NCBI GenBank assembly: GCA_021848375.1
Contig: JAJZUR010000063.1
Location: 1-8,504, forward strand
Direction of reading: 5' to 3'
Origin: Pseudomonadota bacterium
GTDB lineage: Bacteria; Pseudomonadota; Gammaproteobacteria; UBA6186; Azoamicaceae
DNA length: 8,504 nt
Shown here: positions 1 to 5,542 of the stretch, one piece after another
How positions within the stretch are numbered: the first letter of the stretch is position 1
Layout of the letters: every line of letters begins with the position of its first letter
The notes under the pieces: model-generated
What the model was told of the DNA's origin: nothing
What the model saw: the letters and a program-made list of their open reading frames with translations, nothing else
Databases searched by the model: none
Translations under genes and position numbers: made by a program

Positions 1-100
1 AGCGAAACGGCGTAAAGCCATTGTGAGCGAGTTGCGAAGCTTCTCGTCTCGCAGAGCGGCCGAGGGCGATGCAGGCGGAGCCTGACGTCGCAAACTTGTG
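1..100. repeat. GC-rich palindromic element, possible dispersed repeat
   Basis: Seen: these 100 bases are about 61% GC, against about 27% for 181-280. They contain two hairpin-capable stretches. Positions 27-52 form an imperfect palindrome centred on GAAGCTTC, with 11 of 13 positions paired (one G.T). Positions 66-91 form a stem of 11 pairs (one G.T) with one bulged base, topped by CAGGC-GGA-GCCTG. No start codon with a ribosome binding site gives a convincing protein on either strand. Inference: the composition jump and paired structure suit a mobile or dispersed intergenic repeat cut by the window edge. It could instead be the end of a GC-rich gene or a structured RNA. Only a genome-wide copy search would decide. 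Confidence 0.35.
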
Positions 101-164
101 CCTTAATCGAGGATGTGAGGGTTGACCAGGATGGTCCCGTCACATATACCGAGATTTTGGCACA
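97..164. repeat. Nested inverted repeat
   Basis: Seen: an outer 6-base pair of arms, TGTGCC (97-102) and GGCACA (159-164), encloses an inner hairpin at 113-145. The inner hairpin has ATGTGA/TCACAT at its base, then one mismatch, two G-C pairs, a two-base bulge and GACCA-GGA-TGGTC at the tip. Its GGA loop is the same as that of the hairpin at 66-91. Neither strand has a T-run after the stem, so it does not look like a simple terminator. It may belong to the same element as the GC-rich stretch before it, although base composition falls along it. A structured RNA is possible but not shown. Confidence 0.3.
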
Positions 165-265
165 CTCTTGCAATAAGGGCTATAAGTTTAAAAACTAGCG
201 CAAATTAGCTGATAAAGTAAGTTCTGAACTAGTACAAACCCTAATTAAAGTAGAAAAATTACAAC
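165..265. other. A+T-rich intergenic stretch, nothing recognised
   Basis: This lies between the structured element and the 3' end of the 266-736 gene. It holds only a short quasi-palindrome, AGTTCTGAACT (220-230). I see no terminator with a T-run and no convincing promoter. The only open frames crossing it are short tails without start codons, described under findings. Confidence 0.4.
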
Positions 266-736
266 TTAAATGCTTGATCTTATTTGGATTTTAATTTTAA
301 GGAGCTCTTCCAAAGCCATTTTAAAAAATTGTGTTTGTTTGGGATCGCAAGTTTCCTCAAAAACTTTTGCAATAAATTTTATTGATTCCTTATGGGTTGC
401 TGGTGAATCTTCTAACTTTTTTACCCTTTCCTTAAGCAATTTAAAAAAGTCACCATTAACTTCTATTCCTTGTTTCTTCAAGTATTCTTGCAGCATGGGA
501 TGATCTGAATTTCTGAAAAATAAAATTTCAAACTGAACTGCTAAGATTCTCTTATCTAAGCTTTTATCTTGCAAAGCGGAGTGCATTTGAGATGTGTATC
601 TATCCATAAGGGCACCAGCGGGAAGATTTTTGGGACTATAGATATCTTCTTCACCTGGCGAATGAAGATTAATAATACCATTGACTCCTTTAAATATTTT
701 AGGCACATATCCTGTGGCATTATAAGCTTTGCCCAT
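266..736 (-). CDS. Hypothetical protein, 156 aa, unrecognised
   Basis: I do not recognise a family. The protein starts MGKAYNATG, has no signal peptide or membrane segment, and is probably cytosolic. Its C-terminal half (about residues 60-150) is rich in Lys, Glu and Leu and looks helical. The N-terminal part carries GVNGIINLHSPGEED, which looks loop-rich. I chose the ATG at 736 over a GTG at 745 (which would give 159 aa) because AAGGTG lies six bases upstream of the ATG on the minus strand. The gene is A+T-rich like the flanking DNA and shows no frameshift. It diverges from the 69-residue gene at 816, with 79 bases between the starts. No downstream partner follows on this strand. That it is a real gene rests on its length, ribosome binding site and codon-like composition; an accessory or lineage-specific role is only inference. 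Confidence 0.6.
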   Translation of the reverse strand: MGKAYNATGYVPKIFKGVNGIINLHSPGEEDIYSPKNLPAGALMDRYTSQMHSALQDKSLDKRILAVQFEILFFRNSDHPMLQEYLKKQGIEVNGDFFKLLKERVKKLEDSPATHKESIKFIAKVFEETCDPKQTQFFKMALEELLKIKIQIRSSI

Positions 737-776
737 AAATAGCACCTTACCTATTCCAAGGGAAGAAAAAGCAATG

Positions 777-788
777 TTATACTATAAT
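777..788. promoter_or_regulatory. Shared A+T-rich -10 region of a divergent pair
   Basis: On the plus strand TATACT (778-783) overlaps a perfect TATAAT (783-788). Either would start a leader of about 20-25 bases ahead of the ribosome binding site at 801. On the minus strand the same patch reads TATAGT and TATAAC, suitably placed for the 736 start. The -35 matches are poor on both strands (TTCCAA at 754-759 on the plus strand), so the call rests on the -10 boxes and on geometry. Confidence 0.35.
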
Positions 789-815
789 AAAATAGAATCT
801 AAAGGAGAAAACGAA

Positions 816-1025
816 ATGCCTGATCAAGCTTACAAACCCAATTGGCAAAAATGGAAAGGAAAGGTTAATGGTACAAAAATGCAAATTGAGAATGCCCTAA
901 AGGAATTAGGTCGGGATCCTAAAACTACCGCAGAGTTGCAAAAGGTCATCAATAAGCAATCACAGGATAAATTAGCTCAGACATTAGATGAAGCAGACAA
1001 AGGCAAAGGATACACCCATTACTAA
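816..1025 (+). CDS. Small hypothetical protein, 69 aa
   Basis: This is a small, highly charged, Lys- and Gln-rich protein without signal peptide or membrane segment, and I do not recognise its family. Residues 1-20 read MPDQAYKPNWQKWKGKVNGT. Residues about 20-60 look like one or two amphipathic helices separated by GRDPKT, and the end is KGKGYTHY. The frame is open upstream to 729, but I place the start at 816 because AAAGGAG (801-807) sits eight bases before this ATG, the best ribosome binding site in the window; the upstream ATGs at 729 and 774 have nothing comparable. A TATAAT box at 783-788 fits a short leader. The opening NWQKWKGKV loosely recalls CsbD-type stress proteins, but the rest does not follow that family. 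It could be a small nucleic-acid or stress-related protein; nothing in the sequence shows which. Confidence 0.65.
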   Translation: MPDQAYKPNWQKWKGKVNGTKMQIENALKELGRDPKTTAELQKVINKQSQDKLAQTLDEADKGKGYTHY

Positions 1026-1148
1026 TCACTTAGTCTGTCCACCCATTTGTGTGTAAGTATTCACCAGCATGCTCAGGCTCTCAGTATATGGGAGAGCATC
1101 CAAAACAGTGGGTTGATGAAAAACTTGAATACTGAAATTGATATAATA

Positions 1149-2558
1149 CTATTTACAAGCACTGCCGCGGCATAATAAATACAATGGATGATTGCCTAGG
1201 TGATATTCTTTACTGATTTTTGTATTGTCAACATCTTTGGTATTCGAAATTAAAAAACCTTCTTTCCAATTAGGATCTGGTTTTTTAAGAATGGATTTTG
1301 GCATCGTAATAACATCCAGATTGGCAACAACGCTTAATCCCGTCGCGGAGTAATCATCGGCGTATAACGGTTGGTTGTGCGTAATCGTCAAAATATCTTT
1401 TGCAACGGCTTGATAATCACCACGATAATGTTTTTCATAATAGGGGAAACCCCAGAATCCAATGACGTAACGCAGCGCAATTGCAACAGCAAGCCAAACA
1501 AAAACGATTTTTATTTTTGCTTCACCCAATTTCCACAATAGACTGGTAAACATCAATGCCAAAAATGGATATAAGGGCATGATATAGCGGATATGGGATT
1601 CCGGCGCTAACCAATACGGCAGATAATTAAGCCCAAATATCCACGCCCCTGTCATCACCTGATAATCGAACAGTGGCGCTAGGGGTTGTTTCTTAACGAT
1701 CCTTTTCAGTAAAAAATAAAGCAAAAGTAAACCAATCGGTAGGGTTCGAACAAAGGTTTCCAGCGGATACAAAGTCAATTTTAAAAAATACTCTCGGACA
1801 CTAACGAGATTCCACTTCGCAATTAATGCGTAAAGCATGCCGCCTGCATGCGCCCCTTCACTAATATAAATATTCCACACAATGGGAAATAGAAGCGCGA
1901 TGCCATGGGCGCACAGTGATTGTGGTTTCAATAATAGGGTGCGCGTTGCAGGTTGCCGCGACCATAACACGATAATGGCTGCGCCATAAAAAATATACCC
2001 GGTTAATGCCTTGGTTAAAAAAGAAGCGATTAACCCCAAACCGGCTAACCAAAATAAATGACAACGCCTTTCTTGCACAGCTATCCATAAGGAAGCGATA
2101 GCGCCAAACACAAACAATGAAAACAAAGGATCCGCGTATGCCAACCAACCGCGACGGTATAATACATCGCTGCTCATATAAACCAATGCGCAAAAAAGCG
2201 AGAAGGTGCGATTCTTAAATAGTTTTTGCACAAACCATATTAACAGTATGCTGGTCAGAAACGTCGCCATCGCAGCCACAATCCGCGAAGCGATTAAAAT
2301 ATGATCCCAACCAAGACCATAAGCCAATGGAATAATGAACCAGTTGAAGAGCGGGGGACGGGCATAATTCTCGCCGTATTGAGTTGGGACCCCCCACTCA
2401 TGATTGACCACCATTTCCATGGACGTAATGGTATAAACCGCCTCTTCCCCCTGATAGGGCAACCCAATTGTGGTCAGAAAGCTAAGTTGAGCCAATATAA
2501 ACCATAGCCAAAATTGGCGAGGGATCTTGTATAATGGGAGCAGTTCAGTCTTTATCAT
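1149..2558 (-). CDS. GT-C family glycosyltransferase, ArnT/PMT-like (GT39/GT83 type)
   Basis: Probable polytopic inner-membrane enzyme that takes a sugar from a polyprenyl-phosphate donor and adds it to a periplasmic acceptor such as lipid A or lipopolysaccharide. Seen: 469 residues with about 11-12 hydrophobic segments through residue ~366, then a soluble tail of about 100 residues. The first loop has the family acidic signature, here GEEAVY with E38-E39, and MEM at 47-49, followed by YGENYARPPL (61-70), which matches the ArnT-type pattern of a Pro-Pro-Leu after the loop. Further matches are YRRGWLAYADP (134-144), LTKALTG (181-187) and ESHIRYIMPLYP (320-331). The tail ends with two cysteines, C463 and C468. 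The protein is shorter than ArnT (about 550 residues). The ribosome binding site before the 2558 ATG is weak, but no other nearby start keeps the first membrane segment. It diverges from the GT2 gene by 21 bases. The sugar and the acceptor cannot be read from sequence. Confidence 0.85.
   Translation of the reverse strand: MIKTELLPLYKIPRQFWLWFILAQLSFLTTIGLPYQGEEAVYTITSMEMVVNHEWGVPTQYGENYARPPLFNWFIIPLAYGLGWDHILIASRIVAAMATFLTSILLIWFVQKLFKNRTFSLFCALVYMSSDVLYRRGWLAYADPLFSLFVFGAIASLWIAVQERRCHLFWLAGLGLIASFLTKALTGYIFYGAAIIVLWSRQPATRTLLLKPQSLCAHGIALLFPIVWNIYISEGAHAGGMLYALIAKWNLVSVREYFLKLTLYPLETFVRTLPIGLLLLYFLLKRIVKKQPLAPLFDYQVMTGAWIFGLNYLPYWLAPESHIRYIMPLYPFLALMFTSLLWKLGEAKIKIVFVWLAVAIALRYVIGFWGFPYYEKHYRGDYQAVAKDILTITHNQPLYADDYSATGLSVVANLDVITMPKSILKKPDPNWKEGFLISNTKDVDNTKISKEYHLGNHPLYLLCRGSACK
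2530..2535 (+). promoter_or_regulatory. Candidate -10 box for the GT2 gene
   Basis: A perfect TATAAT lies 44 bases before the GT2 start codon, inside the 5' coding part of the divergent GT-C gene. The spacer between the two genes is too short to hold a promoter, so an intragenic one is needed. No good -35 is present at 16-18 bases upstream, which lowers confidence. Confidence 0.3.
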
Positions 2559-2579
2559 GGATAAAAAATTAAGCTTTCT

Positions 2580-3542
2580 ATGTTAAAAAATAGTCATCTT
2601 TCCGTTGTGGTTCCCGTATATAACGAGGCTACCATAATTACCACTTTTCACCAACGCTTAACGGCAGTATTGGCAGCTTTGCCATTCACTTCAGAAGTTA
2701 TTTATGTAAACGATGGCAGCACTGACAACAGTTTTAATATATTAAAATCCATACAAGAGCAGGATCAGCAAGTTGCCATTGTCGATTTAAGCCGAAATTT
2801 TGGAAAAGAAATCGCTCTATCAGCAGGTCTTGATCACACCAGCGGTGACGCTGTTATCGTCATCGATTCCGATCTACAAGATCCTCCTGAACTTATCCCA
2901 ACGTTAATTAAACAATGGCAACAAGGCTATGACGTTGTTTTTGCGCGACGTGTTTCACGACAAGGGGAAACATGGTTTAAAAAATTGACAGCCCACCTTT
3001 TTTATCGATTGCTGCACAAAATGAGCCCAATTCGTATCCCAATTGATACGGGCGATTTTCGTCTATTAAGCCGCCGTGCCGTAGAGGCATTACGACAGTT
3101 CCGAGAGACGCATCGTTTTATGAAAGGCCTTTTTGCCTGGGTCGGATACCCACAAATTGCAGTGCCTTATGAACGAGATGCAAGATTTGGCGGAAAAACA
3201 AAATGGAATTATTGGAAACTCTGGGATCTCGCCATCGAAGGCATCACTTCTTTTAGTATTGTTCCGTTAAAGTTCGCAACTTATTTTGGGTTTACAACAG
3301 CCATTGGCGCTTTTATTTATGCGTTAGTTATTATTTATAAGACACTGATGTTTGGCGAACCAGTTCAGGGTTATCCTTCATTAATGGTAGTGATTTTATT
3401 CTTAGGCGGGATCCAACTGATTACGCTCGGCATCATGGGAGAGTACGTGGGGAGAACCTTTGTTGAAACCAAACAACGCCCACTCTACCTAATCAAACAT
3501 TATTTGCCTGCGAGTTTTTTAGACTCCAAGGAAATGATATGA
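2580..3542 (+). CDS. GT2 polyprenyl-phosphate glycosyltransferase, GtrB/DPM1-like
   Basis: Likely transfers a sugar from a nucleotide donor to undecaprenyl phosphate on the cytoplasmic face of the inner membrane. Seen: a GT-A catalytic domain (residues 1 to about 225) with VVPVYNE (10-16), VNDGSTDNS (43-51), DLSRNFGKE (69-77), the metal-binding DSD at 96-98 within DSDLQDPPE, DTGDFRLLSRR (156-166), and RFMKGLFAWVG (179-189). Two membrane helices follow at about 228-255 and 264-286, then GEYVGR (287-292). The length of 320 residues is typical. The phrases DTGDFRLLSRR and RFMKGLFAWVG suit the GtrB/DPM1-like branch better than ArnC. Its start is an ATG with a weak ribosome binding site, 21 bases from the GT-C start. 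The stop codon lies 43 bases inside the end of convergent dsbA. Pairing with the GT-C neighbour as donor-maker and transferase is inferred from family and position. Confidence 0.9.
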   Translation: MLKNSHLSVVVPVYNEATIITTFHQRLTAVLAALPFTSEVIYVNDGSTDNSFNILKSIQEQDQQVAIVDLSRNFGKEIALSAGLDHTSGDAVIVIDSDLQDPPELIPTLIKQWQQGYDVVFARRVSRQGETWFKKLTAHLFYRLLHKMSPIRIPIDTGDFRLLSRRAVEALRQFRETHRFMKGLFAWVGYPQIAVPYERDARFGGKTKWNYWKLWDLAIEGITSFSIVPLKFATYFGFTTAIGAFIYALVIIYKTLMFGEPVQGYPSLMVVILFLGGIQLITLGIMGEYVGRTFVETKQRPLYLIKHYLPASFLDSKEMI

Positions 3543-4225
3543 TTCAACACCAATGGCACAGCCTGTTCACTCCCCGCTAACTTTGCAGATATCTTATAAC
3601 TTCCGGTAGGCCCGTTCACAAAAATTACGGGGCTCTCCGTAATCTGATAGGCATTGGCAATCGCAGTTGCTTTACTGATGTCTTTATTAATACTAAAAGA
3701 CTGAAATAAATCTAAAAATTTCTTCTCCGGCACCCCATGCTGCACAAAAAAAGCGCTCAATAATTTCTCTTCTCCCAAATCGATCTTTTTTTGTTGAATA
3801 TCTGCAAAAAGATCAGGTTCTAATGATTCCAATTTCCCAAGGGATTTTGCAATATAATAGGCCTTAGCCAATACCTCAAATTTTTTATTCCAACACAACG
3901 GAAAACGAAAATAAACCACATTTTCAGGCTTATGCTTTTGCCACGATTCCATGATCGGCCGCAAACGCGCACACCAAAAACAACCGTAACTGAAAAATTC
4001 GATGACTTGAATCTTATGCGGATTTTCCGACATCAGATCCTGTATACTCTTGTTGGCAAGGATTTCAGGTTTAATGCGCTGATAATGTTTGCCTTCTTCA
4101 TAGTTAATCACCGGAGGAGGCGTCGTTAAATCAGGCAACGTTCCCGTTGGTTCTGATGCCAACCCCAATACTGAAAAAAAACCACAAAGGCACAATAAAC
4201 CGATTTTAATGAAGACCTGATACAT
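3500..4225 (-). CDS. dsbA: Thiol:disulfide interchange protein, DsbA-like
   Basis: Exported thioredoxin-fold protein that should form or exchange disulfides in periplasmic proteins. Seen: a signal peptide (residues 1 to about 23, hydrophobic core GLLCLCGFFSVLGLA), then a spacer rich in Pro and Thr, then the fold with VIEFFSYGCFWCARL around the active site C82-F83-W84-C85. A cis-proline loop follows in ITESPVIFVNG, with P199. The length of 241 is slightly longer than E. coli DsbA. Odd points: the active-site dipeptide is Phe-Trp rather than the usual Pro-His, Ser precedes the cis-proline where DsbA usually has Val, and there is a third mature cysteine at C111. The ATG at 4225 lies inside the last codons of cytochrome c4, 20 bases before that gene ends, so translation is probably coupled. 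The order polA-engB-c4-dsbA is the one known in Pseudomonas, which supports the name. It could be an oxidase, or an isomerase or reductase variant. Confidence 0.85.
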   Translation of the reverse strand: MYQVFIKIGLLCLCGFFSVLGLASEPTGTLPDLTTPPPVINYEEGKHYQRIKPEILANKSIQDLMSENPHKIQVIEFFSYGCFWCARLRPIMESWQKHKPENVVYFRFPLCWNKKFEVLAKAYYIAKSLGKLESLEPDLFADIQQKKIDLGEEKLLSAFFVQHGVPEKKFLDLFQSFSINKDISKATAIANAYQITESPVIFVNGPTGSYKISAKLAGSEQAVPLVLNHIISLESKKLAGK

Positions 4226-4832
4226 AATTACCTACCGCTTCTCTTTCCTCGTCTGACATTCGTTTACTAATATCACGCATGATCGCGTTTGGATCGTTTG
4301 CCCGCGTTCCTGCTTTAAAATCTTCCAATTGCTGAATCACATAGCCGGGTTGTTGTCCACTGAGAGGTGGAAAGCCCGCTGGTATATTCCCTTCCCCTTT
4401 TGCACTATGACAGGCGCTGCAAGCAGGCACCCCGGTCTTACTATTTCCGCCACGATAAATTTTTTCCCCGGGCAACACCCATTGTGATGCAGTGGATCCA
4501 GCCGTTCGCTTTTGACTTGCAAAAAAAGCGGCCAAATCTGCAATATCCTGATCGGATAAACCCTGAACAATGGCATACATAACAGGATTAAATCGAGTTC
4601 CCTTGTCACCTTTGCGATATTCTTTTAATTGCTCGATGAGGTATTTTTCAGGTAACCCAGCAATTTTTGGCCATGCGGGAACGCTGCTATTGCCATCCGC
4701 GTTGTGACAGGCAACACAAGCCGTTGATTTTTGTCGTCCTGCATCCGCATTCCCGACAAGGACTGTGTCGGCTATTGCTTTTGGGATCAAAAAAAAGCAG
4801 ACTATCCCTACCCCTAACCATTTCCAAAACAT
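4206..4832 (-). CDS. Cytochrome c4, di-haem periplasmic electron carrier
   Basis: Periplasmic c-type cytochrome that passes electrons toward terminal oxidases. Seen: 208 residues with a signal peptide MFWKWLGVGIVCFFLIPKAIA cut before D22 (a 21-residue leader), and two repeated haem domains. The first CXXCH is C39-V-A-C42-H43 and the second is C138-S-A-C141-H142. The likely axial methionines are M85 (in FNPVMYAI) and M185 (in NAIMRDI), at equivalent places in the two halves. The frame is open to 5009, but I place the start at 4832: GGAG stands eight bases upstream, and the signal peptide begins exactly there, whereas the longer version would overlap engB and bury the signal. The gene overlaps dsbA by 20 bases, and both are probably one operon. 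The length and double-domain layout are normal for the family. Confidence 0.93.
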   Translation of the reverse strand: MFWKWLGVGIVCFFLIPKAIADTVLVGNADAGRQKSTACVACHNADGNSSVPAWPKIAGLPEKYLIEQLKEYRKGDKGTRFNPVMYAIVQGLSDQDIADLAAFFASQKRTAGSTASQWVLPGEKIYRGGNSKTGVPACSACHSAKGEGNIPAGFPPLSGQQPGYVIQQLEDFKAGTRANDPNAIMRDISKRMSDEEREAVGNYVSGLH

Positions 4833-4874
4833 TAAAAAAGCTCCAAAACCATTTTGTTCATCTGTTAGAACCGT

Positions 4875-4884
4875 TATCATGATA
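4875..4884. promoter_or_regulatory. Palindromic -10 candidate between c4 and engB
   Basis: TATCATGATA is a perfect 10-base palindrome in the 56-base spacer between two divergent starts, and each strand reads TATCAT (five of six bases of a -10 box). For cytochrome c4 it would give a leader of about 40 bases with a weak -35 (TTGTAG) 18 bases upstream. For engB the transcript would begin almost at its ATG. It may be a shared promoter core or chance. Confidence 0.3.
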
Positions 4885-4888
4885 CCCA

Positions 4889-5488
4889 ATGGATACCGTA
4901 AACTACAACCAAATAAAATTCTTAAAAAGCGCCCAAGAATCAAGCAATCTCCCCCCGGATCTCGGGGCTGAAGTAGCTTTTGCAGGGCGCTCCAACGCTG
5001 GAAAATCAAGCGCTTTGAACGCTATCACTGGCGTGCATCGCCTCGCGCGAACGAGTAAAACACCCGGTCGGACTCAGTTAATCAACTTTTTTCAACTGGA
5101 TCCCAATCGCCGCCTCGTCGATTTACCCGGTTACGGTTATGCCAAAGTTCCTGAGAAAGTAAAACTACACTGGCAAAGATTTCTCTCTGAATATATCGCA
5201 CAACGACAATGCCTGAAAGGGATAATATTGATGATGGATATTCGCCATCCTTTAACGCCGCTTGATTGGCAAATGATTGAATGGGCAGGCTCTTATCAAC
5301 TCCCCCTACATATATTATTAACGAAAGCTGACAAACTTAAGAAGGGCATTGCCCGCCAAACATTATTATCCGTGCAAAAAACGCTTAGTGGCTATGAAGA
5401 CTGGATCAGTATTCAATTATTTTCGGCGTTCTCTGGAGATGGAATTATTACTGTTCATGAAGTGCTGGACAAATGGCTACAGCCATAA
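4889..5488 (+). CDS. engB: Ribosome biogenesis GTP-binding protein EngB (YihA/YsxC)
   Basis: Cytosolic GTPase needed for assembly of the 50S ribosomal subunit. Seen: 199 residues, the usual length, with all GTPase motifs: G1 GRSNAGKSS (33-41), switch-I region TSKTPGRTQ (55-63), G3 DLPGYG (78-83), G4 TKAD (145-148) and G5 SAFSG (179-183). The stretch GYGYAKVP (81-88) after G3 is typical of this family and separates it from Era and Der. The ribosome binding site before the ATG at 4889 is weak, but no other in-frame Met exists to use. It diverges from cytochrome c4 by 56 bases and converges on polA, with 54 bases between the stop codons. Confidence 0.96.
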   Translation: MDTVNYNQIKFLKSAQESSNLPPDLGAEVAFAGRSNAGKSSALNAITGVHRLARTSKTPGRTQLINFFQLDPNRRLVDLPGYGYAKVPEKVKLHWQRFLSEYIAQRQCLKGIILMMDIRHPLTPLDWQMIEWAGSYQLPLHILLTKADKLKKGIARQTLLSVQKTLSGYEDWISIQLFSAFSGDGIITVHEVLDKWLQP

Positions 5489-5506
5489 AAAGTGCTTTCA
5501 CCACTT
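5487..5506 (-). terminator. Weak Rho-independent terminator candidate for polA
   Basis: Read on the minus strand, AAGTG-GTGAAAG-CACTT forms a five-pair stem with a seven-base loop and runs directly into five T residues, 36 bases after the polA stop codon. The stem is short and poor in GC. The T-run overlaps the engB stop codon. On the plus strand the As come before the stem, so it would not terminate engB. Confidence 0.3.
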
Positions 5507-5542
5507 CCTATAGAGTAAGACCATTTTTAACTCAATTAGTTC

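Noticed and set aside
97..164. tRNA gene
   Set aside because: The nested stems lack a cloverleaf with seven-base acceptor arms, a T-loop consensus or a CCA-adjacent end.
220..230. AGTTCTGAACT as an operator
   Set aside because: It is a short quasi-palindrome in A+T-rich DNA, not matched to a known operator and not placed at a promoter.
729..815. A 29-residue N-terminal extension of the 69-residue protein
   Set aside because: It runs through the promoter-like patch and the ribosome binding site itself, and the ATGs at 729 and 774 lack binding sites.
816..1025. CsbD-like stress protein
   Set aside because: Only the opening NWQKWKGKV recalls the family; the length and the following residues do not fit.
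1069..1099. Terminator between the two convergent genes at 1025 and 1149
   Set aside because: GCTCTC (1077-1082) pairs with GAGAGC (1092-1097), and ATGCTC with GAGCAT as an alternative, but there is no T-run on either strand.
1861..2507. Short frames on both strands inside the GT-C gene
   Set aside because: They are shadows of the main frame, with no start signals and no family match.
4367..4971. Plus-strand frames opposite cytochrome c4
   Set aside because: They are antisense to a clear gene, lack ribosome binding sites and have compositions unlike protein.
4833..5009. An N-terminal extension of 59 residues on cytochrome c4
   Set aside because: The frame is open to 5009, but it would overlap the engB start on the other strand. 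The signal peptide and a GGAG ribosome binding site both point to the ATG at 4832.
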